Shown: positions 52,139 to 62,057 of the stretch, piece after piece
How the letters are laid out: the number at the start of each line of letters is the position of its first letter
How positions within the stretch are numbered: the stretch's first letter is position 1
Assembly: GCF_026966905.1 (NCBI RefSeq)
Contig: NZ_JAPUBN010000011.1
Span: 310,001 to 374,000 of the forward strand
Direction of reading: 5' to 3'
From: Marinomonas phaeophyticola
GTDB taxonomy: Bacteria > Pseudomonadota > Gammaproteobacteria > Pseudomonadales > Marinomonadaceae
Length of the DNA stretch: 64,000 nucleotides
The notes under the pieces: generated by a model
What the model was told of the DNA's origin: nothing
The model's input: the letters and a program-made list of their open reading frames with translations, nothing else
Databases searched by the model: none
Made by a program: the position numbers and the translations under genes

Positions 52139-52987
52139 TCAAATTTCTATATCTAGGTGTGATGAGGTGTTTAATTCTGCTGCGGTTTTCTCTTTGTCAT
52201 TGAGTATGTACTGGCTTTTTTGGGGCAGAATATTACCAACAAAAACAGCGCCAAAGTGAGAATCTCCTAATATTTGTAAGCGCAGATGATCTTTATATTT
52301 CACCCAGATCCTTAATCCACTTGCGGGGAATTCTGTTGATGAAAAAGAGTTTTCTGTTCTTTGGCTAGTTGGTACTTGTAGCGGTGACAGTTGATCGGGT
52401 TCTCCATCATCATCAAAGTCAAATGATAATGATTGAGGTAAGGTTGAGAGAAAACGTATGAGGTAAGGGGATGCTATTGGTAAGGATTTTATTTTTTTTT
52501 CAGGAGTAGGCCACATGTATTTTTTTGCAAAATGTCGGTTGCAAGTAACACTTAGGTTAAAATCGCATATTTGCTTATCTTTACTTAAAACGGGAATGCT
52601 TAGAGCGTAATGCTGTATATCTGACTCTTTAGCAGGGCGTTTTTCTGAATATGTTTCTCTTTGTTGTTTTGCTTCTACCGGTGGTGGCTGAATATTGAGT
52701 TGCCATTCATTGTTCATTTCTGGTAATTCATTGATCGCACGTACAGGTAAGTGTTTCCCACACAGTGCATTAATTGCGGTTTGAATTATTAAAACAATAA
52801 CACTCATATCAGCGGTAAGTGAGTACATACCTTCATCGGTTAAAATGAATTTTCCTTGAAAATTGACCGCCTCACTAAGGTCAACTTCTTCTTTGCTAAT
52901 CAGTGCTCGTTTCCTATGATCTTGGCTAAGTGAATGTTTTATCTCTTTTCGTGAACGTAATTTGCTAACAGGGTCAATGAAGATCAT
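52139..52987 (-). CDS. Hypothetical chromosomal protein
   Basis: 282 residues, without signal peptide or membrane span. A hydrophobic helix (MSVIVLIIQTAINALCG) lies near residue 65, and an EF-hand-like acidic loop (FDFDDDGEPDQL) near residue 190. I recognise no family. It is isolated on the minus strand between erpA and yhbY. Confidence 0.6.
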   Translation of the reverse strand: MIFIDPVSKLRSRKEIKHSLSQDHRKRALISKEEVDLSEAVNFQGKFILTDEGMYSLTADMSVIVLIIQTAINALCGKHLPVRAINELPEMNNEWQLNIQPPPVEAKQQRETYSEKRPAKESDIQHYALSIPVLSKDKQICDFNLSVTCNRHFAKKYMWPTPEKKIKSLPIASPYLIRFLSTLPQSLSFDFDDDGEPDQLSPLQVPTSQRTENSFSSTEFPASGLRIWVKYKDHLRLQILGDSHFGAVFVGNILPQKSQYILNDKEKTAAELNTSSHLDIEI

Positions 52988-53138
52988 GGCTCTGTGCTCG
53001 TTTTAAATGTCGATATAAAGTTAACGGTCGTAACCGCGGATATTTGAGGAGGATTTTATGCTTGAGGCGGTATTAATTTTAGATGCTTCAAAAAATGGAC
53101 GAGGAGTATGGCTAAGTGTGTTGTGAGAAAACATTAAA

Positions 53139-53169
53139 AAGGCTCTATTTAATAAAAAAATAGAGCCTT
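53139..53169 (-). terminator. Terminator of yhbY
   Basis: AAGGCTCTATTT (53139-53150) and AAATAGAGCCTT (53158-53169), perfect 12-bp arms. On the minus strand a T run follows, so it serves yhbY. Confidence 0.8.
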
Positions 53170-53190
53170 AAAATGAAAGCGTCTAATTAA

Positions 53191-53493
53191 TTATCTTAAT
53201 AGATTCGACAATTTTGGGTTCGCTTTTAACGCGGCTCGGTACAGTAATGCTACTTTACCGATCGTTTGTACTATTTCGCATTTCATGATTTTACTGGTTT
53301 CCGCAATTAATTCATCACGCATTTCTCGATCGGCTATGCTATAACGTACTTTAATTAGTTCGTGGTCTTCTAACGCTCGGTCGATTTCAGTAAGTACATT
53401 TTCTGTTAAGCCATTACCAGCAATCATAACAACTGGATTAAGAGCATGGCCAATTAAGCGATATTGCTTTTTTTGTACGTTTGTTAAACTCAT
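53191..53493 (-). CDS. yhbY: YhbY-type CRM-domain RNA-binding protein
   Basis: 100 residues. CRM domain: KKQYRLIGHALNPVVMIAGNGLTENVL, then HELIKVRY and GKVALLYR. It binds pre-50S ribosomal particles. It is divergent from rlmE, as in many gammaproteobacteria. Confidence 0.95.
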   Translation of the reverse strand: MSLTNVQKKQYRLIGHALNPVVMIAGNGLTENVLTEIDRALEDHELIKVRYSIADREMRDELIAETSKIMKCEIVQTIGKVALLYRAALKANPKLSNLLR

Positions 53494-53592
53494 AGTTAAA
53501 ATTTCTCATATTAGTTGATCCTCTTTATTGGAGGCTTTCGAGGTTACGGGATATTATAGCGGAATATAAACTAATTTAGGTATCATGAAGTA

Positions 53593-54213
53593 GTGGCAAG
53601 ATCAAAAAGTAGTGAACGTTGGATGAAAGAACATTTCGACGATCAATATGTTAAGAAGTCCCAGCAAGATGGCTACCGTTCTCGTGCGAGCTTCAAGTTG
53701 TTGGAAATTAATGAAAAAGATAAATTAATCAAGCATGGAATGAAGGTGGTTGACCTTGGTGCGGCGCCTGGTGGGTGGTCACAAGTGGTCGCGAAATTAA
53801 TTGGTGATAGTGGTACTATAGTCGCTTCCGATATATTGGAAATGGCTCCATTGCCCGGAGTTCGCTTTGTACAAGGGGATTTTACCGAGCAGGAAGTCTA
53901 TGAGGAAATTTTATCTGAGATAGGAGATATGAAAGCCGATCTTGTAATTTCAGATATGGCCCCCAATATGAGTGGTAATACTGCATCAGATCAGCCACAG
54001 GCTATGTATCTTGTCGAGTTGGCACTTGAAATGGCAACAATAGTATTACGACCTGGTGGAAACTTTCTTGTGAAAGTTTTTCAAGGGGAAGGATTCGATG
54101 ACTATTTGAAATCGATGAAGTCAGAATTTGCTAGTGTCATTACTCGTAAACCAGATGCTTCAAGGGCGAGAAGTCGTGAAGTGTATTTACTTGGAAGGCA
54201 ATACAAAGGTTAA
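53593..54213 (+). CDS. rlmE: 23S rRNA U2552 2'-O-methyltransferase RlmE (FtsJ)
   Basis: 206 residues from a GTG start. SAM-binding motif [13 protein letters not shown] (residues 50-62), and the catalytic KDKE set partly visible in ISDMAPN and [10 protein letters not shown]. It modifies U2552 in the ribosomal A-loop. It precedes ftsH by 56 bases, the usual pair. Confidence 0.95.
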   Translation: MARSKSSERWMKEHFDDQYVKKSQQDGYRSRASFKLLEINEKDKLIKHGMKVVDLGAAPGGWSQVVAKLIGDSGTIVASDILEMAPLPGVRFVQGDFTEQEVYEEILSEIGDMKADLVISDMAPNMSGNTASDQPQAMYLVELALEMATIVLRPGGNFLVKVFQGEGFDDYLKSMKSEFASVITRKPDASRARSREVYLLGRQYKG

Positions 54214-54269
54214 TTTAATGTGATCCAGAGATATCTGGGTTTTGATTCTAACCGTTAAGAGGTGTTCTC

Positions 54270-56258
54270 TTGAACGATATGCTTAAAAATATACTGTTGT
54301 GGTTGGTTATAGCGGCTGTGCTATTAACTGTATTTAACAACTTTAATAATACACCTGATACGAATCGCATAACTTATTCTGAGTTTGTGAAAGAAGTGCA
54401 TGACGGCCGCATCGCCAAAGTTATTGTGGATGGTTATACCATAAGTGGTAGCCGCACTAGTGGGGATACATTTGAAACAGTGCGTCCTGCAGCGGCGGAT
54501 CCAAAAATTATGGATGACTTGCTAAGTAATAATGTTGTTGTTGAAGGTCGTATGCCTGAGCGGCAAAGTATTTGGTCTCAGCTTTTGGTGGCTGGTTTCC
54601 CAATACTGATTATTTTAGCGATTTTTATGTTCTTCATGCGCCAAATGCAAGGCGGTGGAGGCGGTAAAGGTGGTCCAATGGCTTTTGGTAAATCAAAGGC
54701 CCGTCTGTTACCTGAAGATCAAATTAAAACAACGTTTGCGGATGTCGCAGGTTGTGATGAAGCAAAAGAGGACACGAAAGAGTTAGTTGACTTTTTGCGT
54801 GAGCCAAGCAAATTTCAGCGCTTAGGCGGTAAAATTCCTCGTGGTATCTTAATGTGTGGTCCTCCAGGAACAGGTAAAACCTTGCTTGCAAAGGCCATCG
54901 CTGGTGAAGCAAAAGTGCCTTTCTTTACTATTTCTGGTTCAGATTTTGTCGAGATGTTTGTTGGTGTGGGTGCATCTCGTGTGCGTGACATGTTCGAACA
55001 AGCTAAAAAGCATGCTCCATGTATCATATTTATTGATGAAATTGACGCTGTTGGTCGCAACCGTGGTTCTGGCATGGGTGGCGGTAATGACGAGCGAGAA
55101 CAAACGCTAAATCAGCTGCTTGTTGAAATGGATGGTTTTGAAGGTAATGAAGGGGTTATTGTTATTGCCGCAACTAACCGTCCTGATGTATTAGATCCTG
55201 CATTGCTTAGACCAGGGCGTTTTGACCGCCAAGTGCAGGTGGGTTTGCCAGACATTCGTGGACGTGAGCAAATTCTAAAGGTGCATTTGCGTAAAGTACC
55301 TTGCGATGATGATGTCGAGCCGAAGAATATTGCTCGTGGTACTCCTGGTTTCTCTGGTGCTGAATTAGCGAACCTAGTGAATGAAGCCGCTTTATTTGCT
55401 GCACGTTCAAATCGTCGTGTTGTGAATATGGAAATGCTTGAGCTCGCGAAAGATAAGATTCTTATGGGTGCTGAACGTAAGACTATGGTCATGAAAGAAG
55501 AAGATAAGTTAAATACGGCTTATCATGAAGCTGGGCATGCCATTGTTGGTTATTTAATGCCTGAACATGATCCTGTTTATAAAGTGACTATTATTCCTCG
55601 TGGACGAGCTTTGGGTGTCACTATGTATCTACCTGAAGAAGATAAATACAGCATTAGTAAGCGTGGCTTAGAAGGGCAAGTGTGTAGTCTATATGGTGGT
55701 CGTATTGCCGAAGAAATGATTCATGGATTTGATGGCGTTTCTACGGGGGCGTCTAATGATATCGAGCGTGCCACTAGCATAGCTAGAAATATGGTAACTA
55801 AATGGGGCTTATCGGAAGCATTAGGTCCATTTGCTTACGAAGAAGATGATAATAGCGGTGGCTTTGTTGCTGCGCCTACAGGTAGTAAAGCTAACTATTT
55901 CTCTCCTGAGACGGGGAAGATTATTGATGCTGAAGTGCAAGATATTATTAGTCGTTGCTATGCTAGATCTACCCAGATTCTTGTTGATAACAGGGATAAA
56001 CTAGATGTGATGGCTGAAGCGCTTATGCAATATGAAACAATAGACGCTAAGCAGATTAAAGAGATTATGGAAGGTAAAAAACCATCACCACCAGAAGGTT
56101 GGTCAGAGCCAGCGGATAAAGATTCTGGGGCAGGTGGAGAGTCTTCGGAGTCCGTAAATACAGAAGAGGTCAAAGTGGACGATGCGCCTCGATCTGAGAA
56201 TACGCCTCCACCAAATGTGGCTAATTTAAATAGACATGACGCTCCAAATGATCGCTAG
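54270..56258 (+). CDS. ftsH: ATP-dependent zinc metalloprotease FtsH
   Basis: 662 residues from a TTG start with AAGAGGTG upstream. Two membrane segments (5-22 and about 105-122) come first, then AAA+ with GPPGTGKT (residues 197-204) and the SRH, and a zinc protease HEAGH (419-423). It degrades membrane proteins and LpxC. Long acidic tail at the end. Confidence 0.98.
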   Translation: MNDMLKNILLWLVIAAVLLTVFNNFNNTPDTNRITYSEFVKEVHDGRIAKVIVDGYTISGSRTSGDTFETVRPAAADPKIMDDLLSNNVVVEGRMPERQSIWSQLLVAGFPILIILAIFMFFMRQMQGGGGGKGGPMAFGKSKARLLPEDQIKTTFADVAGCDEAKEDTKELVDFLREPSKFQRLGGKIPRGILMCGPPGTGKTLLAKAIAGEAKVPFFTISGSDFVEMFVGVGASRVRDMFEQAKKHAPCIIFIDEIDAVGRNRGSGMGGGNDEREQTLNQLLVEMDGFEGNEGVIVIAATNRPDVLDPALLRPGRFDRQVQVGLPDIRGREQILKVHLRKVPCDDDVEPKNIARGTPGFSGAELANLVNEAALFAARSNRRVVNMEMLELAKDKILMGAERKTMVMKEEDKLNTAYHEAGHAIVGYLMPEHDPVYKVTIIPRGRALGVTMYLPEEDKYSISKRGLEGQVCSLYGGRIAEEMIHGFDGVSTGASNDIERATSIARNMVTKWGLSEALGPFAYEEDDNSGGFVAAPTGSKANYFSPETGKIIDAEVQDIISRCYARSTQILVDNRDKLDVMAEALMQYETIDAKQIKEIMEGKKPSPPEGWSEPADKDSGAGGESSESVNTEEVKVDDAPRSENTPPPNVANLNRHDAPNDR

Positions 56259-56281
56259 TTAAAAGGAGTTAAGGTTCTATC

Positions 56282-57115
56282 ATGTCAATGATGTGTTTTG
56301 GGGATAAGTCGCTAGACTTATCCCTTCCTCATATTATGGGGATTCTAAATGTTACTCCGGATTCATTTTCTGATGGTGGTATGTTTGTCAATTTCGATAG
56401 GGCATTGGCTCACGTTGAATTGATGATAAATGATGGTGCAACCATGATTGATGTTGGTGGTGAATCTACACGACCTGGAGCGGATTTTGTTAGTTTGTCG
56501 GAGGAGCTTGATCGCGTTGTTCCCGTTGTCGAGGCAATTAAGGCACGTTTTGATGTTGTTGTTTCAGTGGATACCAGTCAAGCAGAGGTGATGATTGAGT
56601 CTGCTTTGGTTGGAGCTGGGCTCATTAATGATGTTCGAGCGCTATCAAAGGATGGGGCGTTAGCTGCAGCAGTAAAAACGCAATTGCCCGTTTGTCTCAT
56701 GCATATGCAAGGGGCGCCGAATACTATGCAAAAAAATCCTAGGTATGAATCCGTCGTAGAAGAGGTTTTTGGATACTTGAATGATAGGGCTTATGAGTGT
56801 ATTTCTTCAGGAGTCCTTCCTAATAACATTATACTAGATCCAGGGATTGGTTTCGGTAAAACTAAAGATCATAATTTAATACTTTTGAATCAACTTGATA
56901 AGTTGGTTAATCTAAAGTGGCCTGTACTGGTTGGTGCATCACGAAAGACCTTAATAGGTGATGTATTGAATCGACCGGTCGAAGACAGGTTATTTGGTTC
57001 ATTGGGTATTCATGCATCATCCTTTGAAAGGGGTGCGTCTATTTTTAGAGTACATGATGTTAGGTCTCATGCAGATCTATTGACTATGATGTCTCGAATT
57101 AAACAAGAGTTTTAA
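56282..57115 (+). CDS. folP: Dihydropteroate synthase
   Basis: 277 residues. Pterin- and pABA-binding motifs [29 protein letters not shown] and DPGIGFGKT. It makes dihydropteroate in folate synthesis and is the sulfonamide target. It is tightly followed by glmM (2 bases). Confidence 0.97.
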   Translation: MSMMCFGDKSLDLSLPHIMGILNVTPDSFSDGGMFVNFDRALAHVELMINDGATMIDVGGESTRPGADFVSLSEELDRVVPVVEAIKARFDVVVSVDTSQAEVMIESALVGAGLINDVRALSKDGALAAAVKTQLPVCLMHMQGAPNTMQKNPRYESVVEEVFGYLNDRAYECISSGVLPNNIILDPGIGFGKTKDHNLILLNQLDKLVNLKWPVLVGASRKTLIGDVLNRPVEDRLFGSLGIHASSFERGASIFRVHDVRSHADLLTMMSRIKQEF

Positions 57116-57117
57116 TT

Positions 57118-58458
57118 ATGCGTAAATATTTTGGTACCGACGGTATTCGTGGCCGTGTTGGTGAAGGTGCGATAACTCCTGAGTTTATATTAAAGTTGGG
57201 CTGGGCAGCAGGAAAAGTCTTTAAAGATCAAGGCAAAAAAATTGTCATTGGTAAAGACACTCGTATTTCGGGCTATATGTTTGAGTCCGCTTTAGAGGCT
57301 GGTATTGTTGCTGCTGGAGTAGATGTTCGTTTGGTTGGTCCTATGCCGACTCCTGCTATTGCATATTTGACTCGGACTTTTCGTGCCAGTGCGGGAATTG
57401 TTATCAGTGCCTCGCATAATCCTCACACAGATAATGGGTTTAAGTTCTTTTCTCCTGAAGGGACTAAGTTATCAGATGAGGTAGAGGAGCTAATAGAATA
57501 CTATCTTGATCAACCTTTAGAGGTTGTTGAATCAAATTTAATTGGTCGGGCAAAGCGTATTGATGATGCAGCTGGTCGTTATATTGAATACTGTAAGGGG
57601 ACTTTGCCGATAGGGTTGCAGTTGTCCGGTTTGAAACTAGTTGTAGATTGCGCTGATGGCGCAACCTATCATGTTGCGCCGAGGGTTTTCAATGAGCTTG
57701 GTGCAGATGTTATTCCATTGGGAATCAGTCCTGATGGTCTGAATATAAATGAGCATAGTGGAGCAACAAAACCAGAATTGTTGCAGCAAAGGGTACTGGC
57801 TGAAAAAGCAGATATGGGAATCGCTCTTGATGGTGATGGCGATCGGTTAATTTTGGTAGATAAGCTAGGAAGAGTTCGTGACGGTGATGATGTTCTCTTT
57901 ATTATAGCGACTCATCTAATGAAAACTGGGCGTTTCAGTGGTGGTGTTGTTGGCACTCTGATGAGTAATTTTGGGCTTGAGTTGGCGTTCTCTAAAGAGG
58001 GTATTGGTTTTAGTCGAGCCGCTGTTGGAGATCGTTATGTCAATGAAAAACTGACTCAGCATGGTTGGAGTTTAGGAGGGGAGCCATCAGGTCATATTGT
58101 ATGTCGCTCAATCACTACTACTGGGGATGGTATTGTCGCCGCGCTACAAGTTCTTCAAGCTATGGTGGAAGAAGGTAAAGGTCTAGACGAGTTATTGGTT
58201 GGTTTAACCAAATTTCCGCAAAAGCTAAAAAATATTCGAGTTAAGAAACGTTTTGAACCAACGGATGTCCCGGCATTGCAAAAAGCGATTGCTGTTGCTA
58301 ATGAAAAGTTAAATGGTTTAGGGCGAGTTCTGTTAAGAGCGTCAGGCACGGAACCGCTCATTAGGGTTATGGTTGAAGGTCGAGATTCTGATGTGGTTGA
58401 TGAATTAATCGAGTATTTAGTAAATGAAGTTGAAGCGGCAGTCGGTTTAGAGGGATAA
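57118..58458 (+). CDS. glmM: Phosphoglucosamine mutase
   Basis: 446 residues. N-terminal [13 protein letters not shown], the phosphoserine loop [11 protein letters not shown] (Ser near residue 99), the metal loop DGDGDR and the C-terminal [15 protein letters not shown]. It converts GlcN-6-P to GlcN-1-P for cell wall synthesis. Confidence 0.98.
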   Translation: MRKYFGTDGIRGRVGEGAITPEFILKLGWAAGKVFKDQGKKIVIGKDTRISGYMFESALEAGIVAAGVDVRLVGPMPTPAIAYLTRTFRASAGIVISASHNPHTDNGFKFFSPEGTKLSDEVEELIEYYLDQPLEVVESNLIGRAKRIDDAAGRYIEYCKGTLPIGLQLSGLKLVVDCADGATYHVAPRVFNELGADVIPLGISPDGLNINEHSGATKPELLQQRVLAEKADMGIALDGDGDRLILVDKLGRVRDGDDVLFIIATHLMKTGRFSGGVVGTLMSNFGLELAFSKEGIGFSRAAVGDRYVNEKLTQHGWSLGGEPSGHIVCRSITTTGDGIVAALQVLQAMVEEGKGLDELLVGLTKFPQKLKNIRVKKRFEPTDVPALQKAIAVANEKLNGLGRVLLRASGTEPLIRVMVEGRDSDVVDELIEYLVNEVEAAVGLEG

Positions 58459-58548
58459 ATCGTTAACAATTTGAAATGCTGTGAAGTAATGCTTGAAACT
58501 CAGCGCTCATTTCCTTAGAATGAGCGCCTCAAATTTAAGGGTGTTGAT

Positions 58549-59301
58549 ATGACTCGTAAAAAAATTGTAGCAGGTAACTGGAAAATGAATGGTTCATTAG
58601 AGTCTAATGAACAACTTTTGAAGGGTGTGTTTGCCGGAATTGAGTCAGAGAATTCTCTTGTGATTGTTGCTCCACCATTTGCTTACTTATCTCAGGTTAG
58701 CGCTATGGTAAAAGGTGCACAAGTATCTTTGGCTGCACAGAATAGTTCGCAATATGCGTCAGGTGCATATACCGGTGAAACATCACTTGGTATGTTGAAA
58801 GACCTAGGTGTTGAATATGTGTTAGTTGGGCACTCAGAAAGACGAACTCACTATGGTGAAACGGATGGGATTGTTGCTGAAAAAACAAAGGCAATTATCG
58901 AGTCTGGATTGATACCAATTTTATGTATTGGTGAGACGTTAGAAGAAAGGCAATCGGAGCAAACATTGTTAGTCTGTGCAAAACAGATTAATGCAGTGTT
59001 AAGCGAAGTAGGTATTTCTAATTTTGAAAAAGTTGTAGTTGCTTACGAACCCGTATGGGCTATTGGTACGGGGTTATCGGCTACAGCTCAGCAGGCTCAG
59101 GATGTGCATGAGTTTGTTAGAAAGCACATAGCGACTCAGGATTCTGAAATTGCTAAAAAAGTTCAAATTCTTTATGGTGGAAGTGTTAAAGCCAGTAACA
59201 GTGAAGAGCTGTTTGCGATGCCTGATATTGATGGGGCATTAGTTGGTGGCGCATCACTAATAGTTGAAGAGTTTGTTGGTATTATTAAATCCGCAGGTTG
59301 A
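58549..59301 (+). CDS. tpiA: Triosephosphate isomerase
   Basis: 250 residues. GNWKMNG near the start, catalytic His in VGHSERR and catalytic Glu in AYEPVWAIGTG; phosphate-binding YGGSVK and GALVGGASL. It is followed after 4 bases by secG. Confidence 0.98.
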   Translation: MTRKKIVAGNWKMNGSLESNEQLLKGVFAGIESENSLVIVAPPFAYLSQVSAMVKGAQVSLAAQNSSQYASGAYTGETSLGMLKDLGVEYVLVGHSERRTHYGETDGIVAEKTKAIIESGLIPILCIGETLEERQSEQTLLVCAKQINAVLSEVGISNFEKVVVAYEPVWAIGTGLSATAQQAQDVHEFVRKHIATQDSEIAKKVQILYGGSVKASNSEELFAMPDIDGALVGGASLIVEEFVGIIKSAG

Positions 59302-59305
59302 TATA

Positions 59306-59668
59306 ATGGAAACTATAATTTTAATTGTTCACGTATTGGCTGCTATTGCGATTGTTGCTCTTGTTCTTCTTCAGCAAGGTAAGGGGGCTGATGCAGGTGC
59401 TTCCTTTGGTGGTGGCAGTGGCGCATCTCAAACTGTATTTGGTAGTCAAGGTGGTAGTAGTTTCTTTGGTCGCTTAACTGCATTTTTTGCTTTGGTTTTC
59501 TTTTTGACAAGCTTTGCTTTGGCGTTTGTAGCAAGTGAAAAGGCAAATAGTATCTCAGGAGCTGTTGACTTTATTCCTGCGGCAATTGAAGATACTAATT
59601 CAGTAGATATTCCTCAGCTTGGTACTGATCAAGTGAGTGAAAGCACTGATTTACCTTCAGTAGATTAG
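59306..59668 (+). CDS. secG: Preprotein translocase subunit SecG
   Basis: 120 residues from ATG 59306. Two membrane segments and the SecG loop QQGKGADAGASFGGG...TVFG between them. Part of SecYEG. The tpiA-secG-tRNA-Leu-rimP order is common in gammaproteobacteria. Confidence 0.95.
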   Translation: METIILIVHVLAAIAIVALVLLQQGKGADAGASFGGGSGASQTVFGSQGGSSFFGRLTAFFALVFFLTSFALAFVASEKANSISGAVDFIPAAIEDTNSVDIPQLGTDQVSESTDLPSVD

Positions 59669-59706
59669 TGTAAGTGTGAACTCTTTGATATGTAAAGAGT
59701 TATAGT

Positions 59707-59792
59707 GCCGATGTGGTGGAATTGGTAGACACGCCACCTTGAGGGGGTGGTGGCCTAAGGCTGTGCCGGTTCGAGTCCGGCCATCGGTACCA
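59707..59792 (+). tRNA. tRNA-Leu (anticodon GAG)
   Basis: 86 bases including encoded CCA. Acceptor stem GCCGATG pairs with CATCGGT; the anticodon stem CCACC/GGTGG holds the loop TTGAGGG, anticodon GAG (59741-59743); a long variable arm and GGTTCGAGTCC T-arm follow. Confidence 0.97.
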
Positions 59793-59795
59793 TTT

Positions 59796-60051
59796 GTACA
59801 ATTGATTTTTTTGTGTATAATATCGCACAAGATTATTTGATAGACTTGATTGTTTCAGGTTTACGCTACCTAGGTAAACTGCGATGAATAATCTCAGTGG
59901 TTTATTTATGTTTATGACGAAAGTTGATCATTTTTGATTTATTTTCGAATTAAGAGCCCCTATATGGGGTTTTTTATTATCTGTACTGTGAATGAATGGG
60001 CCTAGAGCCCGTTTTTTGTTTCTGAATTTAGATTGTTTTCGGAGAAAGTGA
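59796..60051 (+). promoter_or_regulatory. rimP-nusA-infB leader with promoter and two attenuator-like hairpins
   Basis: TATAAT follows TTGTAC by about 16 bases near 59795-59822, a likely promoter. Two short terminator-like stems follow: CCCC-5-GGGG with TTTTTT (59957-59976), and GGGC-5-GCCC with GTTTTTTG (59998-60018). Since NusA is a termination factor, these could attenuate the operon and give feedback control. Confidence 0.55.
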
Positions 60052-60513
60052 TTGTCTGGAAAATATACCGTGTTAGAAGATCTGATTCGCCCAGTTGTTG
60101 AAGGCTTGGGTTATGAGTTCTGGGGGATGGAGTACCTAGCTCAGGGTAAAGATTCCGTACTAAGAATTTTTATTGAAACAGATCTGGAAAGTGGCATTAG
60201 TGTTGATGACTGCGCGAAAGTAAGTCGTCAGGCTAGCTCTATTTTAGATGTTGAAGACCCTATAACAGGAGAGTACAACTTAGAAGTTTCTTCTCCAGGG
60301 TTGGATCGACCTCTGTTTAATTTAAGTCAATATGAAAAATATATTGGATCCATTATTTCACTTCGTTTACGTGTTCCATTTGATGGTCGTCGTAAATTTA
60401 AGGGGCTATTAACCGCTCTTGAAAATGATGATGTGGTCATTCGTGTTGATCAAGAAGAATACCTTTTGCCTATCGATTTAATTGAAAAAGCAAATTTGGT
60501 TCCACAATTTTAA
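60052..60513 (+). CDS. rimP: Ribosome maturation factor RimP
   Basis: 153 residues from a TTG start with GGAG 7 bases upstream. N-terminal [20 protein letters not shown] and [35 protein letters not shown]. It acts in 30S assembly. First gene of the nusA operon. Confidence 0.97.
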   Translation: MSGKYTVLEDLIRPVVEGLGYEFWGMEYLAQGKDSVLRIFIETDLESGISVDDCAKVSRQASSILDVEDPITGEYNLEVSSPGLDRPLFNLSQYEKYIGSIISLRLRVPFDGRRKFKGLLTALENDDVVIRVDQEEYLLPIDLIEKANLVPQF

Positions 60514-60543
60514 TATTTAACTTTTTAAAGAGAGGCTAAAAGA

Positions 60544-62034
60544 ATGAGTAAAGAAATTCTTTTGGTGGTTGAAGCTGTTTCTAATGAAAAAGATGTGCCT
60601 AAGCAAGTCATTTTCGAAGCGGTTGAAATTGCCCTAGCAAGTGCGGCAAAGCGCCGTTTTACAGACGAAGTATTGATTCGAGTTTCTATAGATCAGCGTA
60701 CGGGCGATTATAAAACATTTCGTCAGTGGTCTATTGTGGCTGATGAAGATTATGCTGATCCAGTTAATGAATTGACGATTGATGATATGGAGGAGCGTAA
60801 TCTTCCAATTTTAATCGGTGAATTCTATGAAGAAGAGATTGAGTCTGAATCTTTTGGACGTATTGCAGCACAAACTGCGAAACAAGTTATCGTACAAAAA
60901 GTGCGTGAAGCAGAACGTGCAAAAATGGTTGCTCGTTATGCTGAAAAAGTAGGTCGTCTTGTTCACGGCCAGGTTAAAAAGGTTACGCGTGATAGTTTAA
61001 TTGTTGATTTAGGTGAAAATGCTGAAGCGGTTATCCCTAAAGACCAATTAATCGGGCGTGAAACTTTCCGTATTAATGATCGTATCCGTGCATTATTACT
61101 TGAAATCCGCGATGAAGGTCGTGGTGCTCAATTAGTATTGACTCGAAATCATTCCTCTTTCTTGATAGAGCTTTTCCGATTGGAAGTGCCTGAAGTATCT
61201 GAAGAGGTGATTGAAATTCGTGGCGCGGCTCGTGATCCAGGCTTGCGTGCTAAAATTGCTGTAAAAACGAACGATCGCAGAATCGATCCGATCGGTGCCT
61301 GTGTTGGTATGCGTGGTGCTCGTGTACAAGCGGTATCGAATGAAATGAATGGTGAGCGTGTTGATATTGTTTTGTGGGATGATAACCCTGCTCAACTGGT
61401 TATTAACGCTATGGCGCCAGCAGAAGTAGATTCGATAGTCATTGATGAAGACACTCATTCAATGGACGTTGCTGTTAATGCCGATAATTTGGCTCAAGCC
61501 ATTGGTCGTAATGGCCAGAACGTACGTTTAGCCTCAACACTCACTGGTTGGACATTAAATGTCATGACGAGTGAAGATGCTGTTGCCAAACAACAAGAAG
61601 AGTCGAATAAACTCATTGACCTTTTTGTACAGCATTTGGATATAGATGATGATTTAGCTGAGCAATTGGCTAACGAAGGCTTTGCGACACTAGAAGAAAT
61701 TGCTTACGTACCAATGGAAGAAATGTTGGATATCGATGACTTTGATGAAGACCTTGTCAACGAGTTGCGTACAAGAGCAAAAGAAGCATTGTTAAATATC
61801 GCTCTTCAAGCTGAAGAACAGTTGGATGAAGCAAAACCGGCCGCAGACCTTTTAGAAATGGAAGGTATGGACAATCATTTAGCACTTGTCTTGGCATCAA
61901 AAGGTGTAATCACGATGGAAGATTTAGCGGAGCAATCTGTTGATGACTTAATCGATATTGAAGAAATGAGTGAAGAGAGAGCCTCGACACTAATAATGAC
62001 AGCACGTGCACCTTGGTTTGCTGAATCCGAATAA
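60544..62034 (+). CDS. nusA: Transcription termination/antitermination protein NusA
   Basis: 496 residues: N-terminal RNA polymerase-binding part, S1 domain (about 135-200), two KH domains ([26 protein letters not shown]), and two C-terminal helical acidic repeats ([35 protein letters not shown]). It regulates pausing and termination. Confidence 0.98.
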   Translation: MSKEILLVVEAVSNEKDVPKQVIFEAVEIALASAAKRRFTDEVLIRVSIDQRTGDYKTFRQWSIVADEDYADPVNELTIDDMEERNLPILIGEFYEEEIESESFGRIAAQTAKQVIVQKVREAERAKMVARYAEKVGRLVHGQVKKVTRDSLIVDLGENAEAVIPKDQLIGRETFRINDRIRALLLEIRDEGRGAQLVLTRNHSSFLIELFRLEVPEVSEEVIEIRGAARDPGLRAKIAVKTNDRRIDPIGACVGMRGARVQAVSNEMNGERVDIVLWDDNPAQLVINAMAPAEVDSIVIDEDTHSMDVAVNADNLAQAIGRNGQNVRLASTLTGWTLNVMTSEDAVAKQQEESNKLIDLFVQHLDIDDDLAEQLANEGFATLEEIAYVPMEEMLDIDDFDEDLVNELRTRAKEALLNIALQAEEQLDEAKPAADLLEMEGMDNHLALVLASKGVITMEDLAEQSVDDLIDIEEMSEERASTLIMTARAPWFAESE

Positions 62035-62057
62035 TCTGAGTGGAAAGGGGGAACTTA

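Noticed and set aside
53058-53126. 22-codon frame MLEAVLILDASKNGRGVWLS next to yhbY
   Set aside because: Has GAGGAGG upstream, but it is very short and runs into the yhbY terminator; not enough evidence for a gene.
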